From assembly GCF_001649575.2 (NCBI RefSeq), contig NC_051451.1, positions 21,827,111-21,891,110 on the forward strand: a stretch of 64,000 bases of DNA, in the 5' to 3' direction. Position 1 is the stretch's first letter, and every line of letters begins with the position of its first letter. This DNA is from Kryptolebias marmoratus. Taxonomy: Eukaryota; Chordata; Actinopteri; Cyprinodontiformes; Rivulidae. Shown one piece after another: positions 56,258 through 64,000 of this stretch. The notes beneath the pieces are model-generated. The model saw only the letters and a program-made list of their open reading frames with translations, searched no databases and was not told the DNA's origin. Made by a program: the position numbers and the translations under genes.

Positions 56258-56716
56258 CTACAGTATATAGTCAAGTAAGAGTCCGTACTTTGTGGTAAAC
56301 GTTGCAACAATGAGAGAAACCACTTGAGACAGGAACGACTCATTCTGAGTCGAGCTGGACATTAGTGCATCAAAGTAATTGGTCCTGTTGTAGTAGTCCA
56401 GCTCCTCGTCTGAGCTGTCCGTGTTGCTGCGGCGGTAAGCAGACGCGTACCATTTATCCGCCGATAACGCCACCGCTGCCCCAGCCGCTGCAGCACTCGC
56501 CACCCTCACCGGGGAGCTCCGCCCTGCCACCCTGAACCGGGAGCGAGTCCCCCCATAGGCACCCCCTCCCCGGTAGGTCCCAGCCGAAGAGCTGCGCGAG
56601 GGGGATCCACGAGAGGAACCCCGGGACCCTCCACGACCGCCCTTGGACAGAGCAGGCTCACACAGGAACGCAGAGAGCAGGAGGCAGGTCCAGCATGTCG
56701 CCACAACCTGCTTCAT
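56258..56716 (-). CDS. sprn: sprn, Shadoo (shadow of prion protein), GPI-anchored (152 aa)
   Basis: One intact coding exon, as in all known SPRN genes. Numbering from MKQVVATCW, residues 1-24 are the signal peptide (VATCW-LLLSAFLCEP-LSKGG fits the family). An RGG/RGS-rich basic segment (25-70) is followed by the conserved hydrophobic Ala/Gly/Val tract (about 70-86) and DKWYAS. N-glycosylation sequons lie at Asn110 (NRT) and Asn125 (NES). The C-terminal hydrophobic stretch from 131 is a likely GPI-attachment signal. Shadoo is a neuronal cell-surface relative of prion protein with no settled function. A second ATG three codons upstream (56725) is possible. It directly follows an acceptor-like GTTGCACAG, so a non-coding exon lies upstream; candidate donors are at about 57509 and 57610 in the CpG-rich block. 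The neighbour mtg1 is conserved across vertebrates. Confidence 0.93.
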   Translation of the reverse strand: MKQVVATCWTCLLLSAFLCEPALSKGGRGGSRGSSRGSPSRSSSAGTYRGGGAYGGTRSRFRVAGRSSPVRVASAAAAGAAVALSADKWYASAYRRSNTDSSDEELDYYNRTNYFDALMSSSTQNESFLSQVVSLIVATFTTKYGLLLDYIL

Positions 56717-58358
56717 CCCTGACATCTGTGCAACGACAGGGAGGAGAAAATGAAATAGATACTACATCTGTTTTAATGTTTACAATTAGACTGAAACACA
56801 AAGGAGTTGTCATTAGATTTTAGGTGGCACATCATTTCAGCTTTTTCAGAAAAAAACAACAACAAAACAAAAACGTGAATTCACATGTGAGCCCATGTGA
56901 AAAACCATGTAATTCAGCACGTTTTAGGCAAGATTGTGATCTTCTACATGTGATGTCCAAAAATGGATTTTTGTCCCAAACCCACATGGAAGACGGACAT
57001 GAAATACTTCACATCTTAGTTTAGAAGAATCCGACAGCTAAAGAATCAAATGATTATTTTGGAGATATAATTATATTATTGGATTATATTGTGTAATATT
57101 CACATAATAAAACCAGCGTCAAATATGCGTGACTGACTGCACTGGATCAGTGATGGTGTGATGCTCAGTCCTGCTGAATTTCTTCCTCACTGATAAACAT
57201 GTCTGTGCTGCACATATTGGTGCACTCTCTTAAAGTAGGTCACTTACAGCAGCCCAAATATGCTCACAACAGGCATATTCTGATGGTCAAGTCTCCCTGT
57301 ATATGTATAAAATTATAATAAATTCCCAGCCTGATGATAAATGAAGCAGACAATTAAGAAAAACAGCCAAAATTTGAAATACATGACTGTATGTTCGCAG
57401 GTGACTGCTATTCGGTGGATTAAATGTGGAAAAATAGAAATAATTTCATGAAAGGATTTACCAATGCCAGGAAAAAGCTAATTGATGCACGCATAAAAGA
57501 TGCTTACCTCTCATAAATTGGGCCACACAGCACCCTGCGTGGATCGTGTTTAAAAAGAATTATTTTAAAAGCATGCAGATGATAAACAACATATAATGAC
57601 AGGTATTTACCTTGTTGTGTTACGCTGTTAACCCCTCTGATGCTGAGGCCCACAGGGGGAAAATGAAGGGGCTTGTCTTCGATGCAGGCTCGCTCACGCA
57701 GGCGATCGCGAGAACGCGCAGCGCGCTCACACAGGCGCACGAGACCTTACAGAAAAATACGCATCTCTTTGCGGATATTATGCAGCTTCAAGTATTTTTC
57801 AAATTTATTTGTTCAGATTTTAAGATAGTTTGTGGTCATTTAAAATATCTTTATGATAAGTCTTAGATATTGTTTTGGCATTTTTCTACATTTTTGAAGT
57901 CATCTTGCATCTATATGTCGTAATTTGGTTTATCGTAATGATTATTTGTGCAATTTGTTGTTCATTTGTTTGTGAGCACAGTCACTTTTGACAAATACCC
58001 ATTACCTTAATAACGCAGAGGGACTAAAAATGCTAAAACTAGCCTTTTTACGCCTATTTGTAACTAATCCTTTTATTATGAGAGCCTTAATTGAAGTAGT
58101 TGAATATAACAATGAATCAAAGCATAATGGGTGTTTAATAAATTATTGATGTAACCAAAATTACTAGTTTCCTTCTTAAATTAATCATTATGAATCGATG
58201 TACACTGCCTGCTTTACCTACCGCGGCCACCAGGTGGCGGTAGCGCAAGTTTCCTTACACGCCGCCGCAAGAACATAAATAAAACGGCAAAGAAGAGTGC
58301 AGGAGAGAAAGGAGCAGCTAGTGATCCCGAGCCAAAGTTCAGTGTCACTTTGATAAGC
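56717..58358. other. sprn-echs1 divergent intergenic region with sprn 5' exon(s)
   Basis: Minus-strand donors at 57509 (GAGAG|GTAAGC) and 57610 (CAAG|GTAAAT) mark candidate sprn non-coding exons. A CpG-rich stretch at 57650-57730 is the probable sprn promoter, and a second at 58220-58450 covers the echs1 start. A CTCF motif lies between them at 58224. Plus-strand short frames here are not genes. Confidence 0.5.
58224..58242 (+). promoter_or_regulatory. Full-length CTCF motif upstream of echs1
   Basis: The 19 bases CGGCCACCAGGTGGCGGTA match every position of the extended vertebrate CTCF consensus YGRCCASYAGRKGGCRSYR. The site lies about 115 bases before the echs1 ATG, between two divergent promoters. 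Confidence 0.65.
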
Positions 58359-61300
58359 ATGGCCTTCCTCTGCAGAAGTGCTGCTTTGCTGCTGAAGCCC
58401 TCCAGGACAGCGCCGGTTCTCCTGTCGGCCGGCCGCCTCTACAGCTCAGGTGTGTGGTCAGAAACCCGCCGGGCTCCGTTTACCGTCGAGCATCGACCGA
58501 CTGGGGCTCCAACGCAATGTCAAGAAACGAAGTGCGATCACTTAGCACTTGCAAACTTTTTTTTTCCTGCAGCAACATTCGTGTTGCACAGAAAAAAAAA
58601 ATATTTGCCACTGTTACATCTGATATTTTAAACTTGTACAGTTTTGAATTTCTTCCAGACAGCAAAGATAGCAGGGTTTTTTTTTTTGGATAACATGCAG
58701 CGTTAGCTTGGATTTTTACAACACAGAGTAAATATGCAATTGTTACAACTAGAATTTATTAGCTCATATCAAATGAAAATAGTGTTTATTCAATTTGCAT
58801 AGCTGATTTCTTTGGTTGTAAGTCTGTAGGACTGGTGACCATACTATGCTTTACAAATATTTTATTTTTCTTTTGTTTACATGGAATCTGACTTGTGCCA
58901 GCTGGTTCATAAAGAATGCAATTTCTTGCTTAAATTGTTAAAATTATTCAAAGCTTTTGGTTTGATTTATTTGTGCTAATAAATCCGCTTTGAAATATTA
59001 ATCCTAGTCAATCTAACTCATGATCTTCAGTTTGAAGCAGTGATTCCCAAACTTTTTTAGCTTTCTGACTCACAAAATAATGACGGAAAAGACCTCACCT
59101 AAAGTTGGTTAAAGAATACTAACTTTGCTAAATCCGCGGATATAATGACATTACAAACATCCTCAACTGCTGTTTTTATAATAAATGTACTTCTGACCAC
59201 TGTTATTGAAAGAAATTCTACAAATATTCATCATTAAGTTTCTTTTAATTTCTGGGGATCTCAAGACCCCTCACTTTGTAGATGTTAGCTCTTCTGAAGA
59301 AAAATAAATGAATCTAGACCACCTGTCTTGTGCTTAAAAGTGTGTTAAGATGTGACCTGAGCGCCACTGTTGGTTTTCTCTTCATGCAGGTGGTCAGTAT
59401 GAGTATATTTTGGTGGAAAAACGAGGTGAGAGCAGCAACGTGGGTTTCATTCAGCTGAATCGACCCAAGGCTCTCAACGCCCTCTGTGACGGTCTGATGA
59501 AGGAGGTGGGACAGGCGCTGGACACCTTCGAGGCTGATGCACACATCAGAGCCATTGTCATCACCGGCAGCGATAAAGCCTTTGCTGGTGAGGAAACTCA
59601 CTGAAAATTGTTTCTGTGAATGTTGTCGACAGGAATTTTACGTTAGGTTTATGATGCGTGGTGAAGTTGAATTCCGCTGTTGTTTGTTTGCAGCCGGAGC
59701 AGATATTAAAGAGATGCAGAATCGAACCTTTCAAGAATGTTATGGAGGAAACTTTCTGGCTCATTGGAACAGAGTTTCCACCGTGAAGAAGCCTGTCATC
59801 GCAGCTGTTAATGGATTTGCTGTAAGTGTTACATTGCTGTTTTGTATTAACATAAAGGTGAGAGACAGATGTTAAATCAAAAATAAATCACACTGATGAC
59901 AAACATTTGAAAGCAAGAAAATAAAAAATAGGATTTTAGTATAAATAAAAACACCCATTGTCTGTTCCAGAAACAAATCTCATGTTTTCTTTACTTTTAT
60001 TCACCGCTCCTCTTCATTCTGTTAGCTTACGTTTTAATTTACATTGTGAAGAGGAGCAGAAGGGAAACAAAATAATTTGGCTCGATCAGAACGTGTTTTC
60101 ATCTTATTTCTCAGTTTTTACATCCTCGATTCCTGTCCTCCTGTCTCTGTCTCTCCTACCTGGAATATGAGCAGGAGAAATAAGGGAGAAAAGAGTCCTG
60201 GAACAAGGCTTTTCACAACATCAGAAACCTTGTCTTGAAAATCCCTAATGACAAGCTGCACGTGGACTTGGGTTCAGGAACGTTATTGTGTTCAGATGAG
60301 TGAAATTGTTTCATGAAATCAGCTCCAGGCCAAAGGACAAGTGTTTGTGTCCCTTAGAACTCATTCTGCACTTTGTAACGATCTATATTTAATGTTTTTT
60401 ACATTTTATAATGTGCCGGGTGTGATATGAAAATGTTTAAAACAAGGAACAGTTTTCATTTGTTGGTTATGTTTGGGTTTTTATTCCAGCTGGGTGGAGG
60501 CTGTGAGCTCGCCATGATGTGTGACATCATCTACGCCGGAGAGAAGGCACAGTTTGGCCAACCAGAAATCCTCCTGGGGACAATTCCTGGTAGAGACTAC
60601 TTTCTGTCCAGTGGAAAAAAATCGATGCTTATGGATCCATTCTTTATAACTTTTCTACCTGCAGGGTCGGGCGGCACCCAGCGGCTGACTCGCGCTGTCG
60701 GCAAATCCCTAGCCATGGAAATGGTCCTAACAGGAGACAGGATTAACGCTCAGGAAGCAAAGCAATCTGGTAACGACAACTCCACAAAGCTGGTTTGGTC
60801 AAAGTTCCTTGAGACGGTTTTATTTTTAGAAGAAATTATAATTCAGATGATTTAATAATTCAGCTTCACTAAAGTTTAGAAGACAGCTTTGTGCTTCTAT
60901 ACCTCTCAGATAATTACTCTTAAAACTCTCATTAGAAAGATAAAATTATTCTCAATAAGAGCTTTTAAATATGGTACTATTGCACTTATCAAATGCTTAA
61001 TGATAGACTTTAAAATTAGCGTTTTTAAGCAGTATTGTTACTATAAACTACCTCTACGTCTGCTGGCAGAATAGACCTGCACTTTAATAAACATGCATGC
61101 TGTGTGAGTTTCTTACATTAGTTTACTATGGGACTTAGTAGCTGTGTGTTTCCAGGTTTGGTGAGTAAAATTTATCCTGTGGACCAGCTGGTGTCGGAAG
61201 CTGTTAAATGTGGGGAGAAAATTGCTGCCAATTCAAAGCTGGTCACGGCTATGGCTAAAGAGGCTGTCAATGCAGGTGTGTGAAGGTCTTTTGTGAACAT

Positions 61301-61591
61301 TTAAAACCTGAAACATTGACTGTCTTTGGTTTTGCCTGACTTGTTTTTATTTTGTGCAACTGCAGCTTTTGAACTGACTTTGGCAGAGGGGAATCGCTTG
61401 GAGAAACGTTTATTCCACGCAACGTTTGCAACTGTAAGTTTCCTCTAATAGTTTGTGAGATGGTTAGCACTATTTCTAACAGCAAATTCCTTACCTTTAA
61501 GTCTGATTTCTTTTTACTTTTACAGGATGATCGTAAAGAAGGCATGACTGCCTTTGTAGAGAAAAGAAAGGCCAGTTTCCAGGACAAGTAG
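58359..61591 (+). CDS. echs1: echs1, mitochondrial short-chain enoyl-CoA hydratase (8 exons, 291 aa)
   Basis: Exons: 58359-58449, 59390-59587, 59694-59821, 60490-60589, 60665-60769, 61156-61275, 61366-61433, 61526-61591. Phases close into 291 codons plus TAG (human 290 aa). Residues 1-29 are a basic, hydroxylated mitochondrial transit peptide ([14 protein letters not shown]...RLYSS). The crotonase fold follows, with the oxyanion-hole segments [10 protein letters not shown] and [13 protein letters not shown]. Both catalytic glutamates are kept: Glu145 (GGGCEL) and Glu165 (FGQPEI), equal to human 144 and 164. It hydrates 2-trans-enoyl-CoA in fatty acid beta-oxidation and handles methacrylyl/acryloyl-CoA in valine breakdown. 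A start three codons upstream (58350) is possible; the chosen one matches MAFL-type orthologue starts. Unlike in human, where ECHS1 lies before PAOX, it follows sprn here. Confidence 0.95.
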
Positions 61592-64000
61592 ATTAAGAGC
61601 TCAATGATCACGAAGTGTTTGCTGTCACTTGGTCACTTCCTCATTGGTAATACATTACAAATAATGTAAAAAATCCTGAGTGTAGTGCAGCAAACAGGTT
61701 GTAAATATCGCACAAAAGTGTCCAAGTAAAGCCTCACCTGTTGGAATGTACTAATACAATCAAATTCTGTCTGGGTGCAGAAGGTTTGAGCAGAATTATG
61801 ATTTAATAACTGTGTGGAGCAGGAGGATTCAATCTGAGTGACTTGTTCTAAAATTGCTTTTGTCAGCTGTAGCGACTCTTTTTCTGTGTAAATTTTACAA
61901 ATAAAGTAAAAGATTGATTTTCATTACTGAAGCCAACACTTGAAGATACATAATAACTGCTGTATTTATTACGTTGGGGGATTTTTAACCACACTTTTCA
62001 ATTGTAAAATCTGAGTACAGTTGCTTACAGTTCACATTTGCTAATGAATAAATGGCCTCGTGAATTTCTGGGACATCTGAAATGTCTGTGAAATTCTGGG
62101 GTTGTGTATTTTTAAACCACTAGGTGGGGCTCTTGTAGTGTTCAGGTGTCTAAACTAAACTGTATGTGAGATAGTAAATCTACATTTTTTTTTTAGAGAT
62201 TAACAGACCCCAAATGTGAAATTTCCATTAAACATAATGAAACAAAAAAATAATATTTTTGTAGAAATTGGAACTAAATTGAAAAAATATTTTTTCAAGA
62301 CAAATGTCATTGCAAAATGTGTCTAATCAATATCAAAGGCAGAAATTTGGCAGTTTTAAATTATGATAAATGATCTTTTGAAACTAATATGCTAGAAAAA
62401 GTATGTCTACACGGACTGATATAAAACTCCAGTTCTGTTTTGGTTGTTGAATTAATTTTCTCTAAAAAAAAAAACCCCAAAAAACAGCAACAATATTTTG
62501 AGTTGAAACACAAAGTTAAAACATTGCTGTAAAAATATAGTTTAGTCAAGATTTCTATTAACTCGTTACTGAGCATGACAGACAAGTTTTTAAAAAATTC
62601 CACACGGTTTATTTACATTTAGTCACTATGCTGTATTTACTTACTCCAATATCTAATATTTGAGTTGTGGCAGGCCTGTTTAATGTGTCAAACACACAAC
62701 TTACTCAAGTATAATGTGGATGTATTGCACTACATTTTAAAAGACCAAATAGTTTGTCTTTATCGAAGCTGTAAAGAAACCATTTAAATCAATGTTGTTG
62801 TAATATAATTATGCACCACCAGGGGCAGCACTGAGCTCAGAACTGTTAATCCAATCGAGTGAAGAAGGCACCAAAGTGTAACGTTCAATGACCTCGTTAA
62901 ATCGTACGAAAATACATTGTTAGGTGTATTCCATCTAAATAAAGTGTTTTTGAGGCACCACATAGTTATATCTAAATAAAATGTCCACTTCTGTCTCCGA
63001 GGTGTTTACCTGTTCTCTACAGCTTGTAACCATCTCGGAAACAACGTTATTTAGGGCGTTGAGTAAGCTAACATAAGTTTAACCCTTTAAAGGCAAAATA
63101 CACGCCAAACGTTACATTCTACTGAAATTAAATTCAATAGGCATGCCAAACTAAGGCTCGAAATTAAGCAGAGTATCTCATTACCTACAGCTTTTCCTCA
63201 CAAACTGCTTTCAGGGAGTAGATGCTGTTTTTTTACGATATAAACGTGAACGCAGCTTGGTTTGGACGGTGCGCTTCTTTTACACGCAAGGATTGCTGCA
63301 CAGGCGGGGTTCTTGTTCTCTACAGGCGAACAAAGGCGAGAGCTGTCTCCGCCCGTCTGCTCAAGCCTTTGACGGGCAGAAATGAGACGTTGTGGCCAAC
63401 TCCCAGGTTATTTGTGTCTCAGTTACCATTTGCCACGATTTACTGGAGAAATACGTTTCATAAATTCTCACGAGTTTAAGGACATAACGTGAAAAATAAA
63501 GGAAACACTGGACTTCTGTTCATGCAGGCTTCTGCGTAAAAAATGCATGCAATACTTACAAAACAATATAATACTTTAACACCTTTTTGATTTGTATCTT
63601 ATAGTTCAAATATTATCATGCTTATGAAACTCTAATTTTACTACATTTATTTATGTATATTAGGCTGCTATTTCTAAATACTGTGCCAAAATAGACATGT
63701 ACTATTAAAACTACAAATTCTGTATATCTTACTATAATAGTTAGGCTGCTTTAAAAAGCACAAAAATCACAAGTGGGCATTTTGATCATTCATTTAGTTT
63801 GTTCTTTAAACAGAAATAGAAAGGAAAAAAACAGCTCTCACATACTTAAATTTTTAATTTCACAGAAAAATGGCGTCTCTTCATTCAAAAATTACATAAC
63901 CAGTGTTGGATTATAACCAGAAAGTGTTTCTGTTTTTTTCTTGCGATTATCACCACCCAGCTCCTTCTGTTTAAGAATCATTTAACAAAACTGCTGCAGC
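61592..64000. other. echs1 3'UTR and downstream region, no gene recognised
   Basis: The echs1 poly(A) signal is probably AATAAA at 61900-61905. A near-CTCF word (CCACTAGGTGGGG, about 62118) and a CpG-richer, promoter-like patch at 63230-63410 are visible. An 85-codon plus-strand frame over that patch resembles nothing known and is not called. Confidence 0.45.
61900..61905 (+). terminator. echs1: Candidate echs1 poly(A) signal
   Basis: AATAAA about 310 bases after the stop codon. Confidence 0.5.

Noticed and set aside
56506..56706. Second minus-strand frame within sprn (Arg/Gly/Pro-rich)
   Set aside because: This is an alternative frame of the GC-rich repeat segment of sprn, with no independent start context or family match.
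63222..63479. 85-codon plus-strand frame near the right end
   Set aside because: It lies over a CpG-richer patch and resembles no known protein. No splice partners can be placed inside the window.

Overview
The window is nuclear DNA from a teleost fish, probably a spiny-rayed one. It is AT-rich and carries short-exon, GT-AG-spliced vertebrate genes with orthologue-length proteins. Fish hallmarks include a teleost-type sprn (Shadoo), a tandem pair of N1-acetylpolyamine oxidase genes, a CXCL9/10/11-like chemokine with a long basic tail, and a Tc1-like short transposon. Coding sequences were rebuilt exon by exon from splice signals and reading phase. In every multi-exon gene reported with confidence the phases close and give one continuous frame.

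Layout. 1-5.87 kb: no gene recognised. 5.87-11.68 kb (+): tmem72, complete in five exons (259 aa). 13.2-17.6 kb (-): a cep55-like gene (467 aa) whose middle is built from three repeats of a two-exon unit and whose C-terminus is a CEP55/NEMO/optineurin-type C2HC zinc finger. 18.2-18.56 kb: a decayed second copy of the tmem72 last exon. 20.2-21.6 kb: a CCAAT-box promoter-like block with an orphan short exon. 24.5-25.65 kb (-): the CXC chemokine, with a TATA box and an NF-kB site. 27.0-38.4 kb (+): rassf4 (308 aa), with depp1 (-) nested in its second coding intron.

38.4-41.2 kb is a gene-free stretch with a perfect hairpin, direct repeats and a CTCF-like motif. It separates a block whose human counterparts lie at 10q11 (TMEM72, RASSF4, DEPP1) from one whose counterparts lie at 10q26.3 (PAOX, MTG1, SPRN, ECHS1). 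41.3-45.5 and 46.7-51.0 kb (+): two tandem paox genes. Only the second ends in the peroxisomal signal SKL. 52.1-55.2 kb (+): mtg1, a mitoribosome-assembly GTPase with an apparent U12-type AT-A(A/G) intron. 55.4-56.7 kb (-): sprn, convergent with mtg1. 58.36-61.59 kb (+): echs1. 61.6-64 kb: no gene recognised.

The genes do not form one pathway. Local themes are mitochondrial and peroxisomal metabolism (paox pair, mtg1, echs1), membrane or secreted proteins (tmem72, chemokine, sprn) and growth or stress signalling (rassf4/depp1). The main novelties are the split in predicted targeting between the paox duplicates and a gene-conversion-like exon 1 in that pair. Others are the repeated exon pair of the cep55-like gene, the U12 intron of mtg1, and the tmem72 exon fragment beyond cep55-like.
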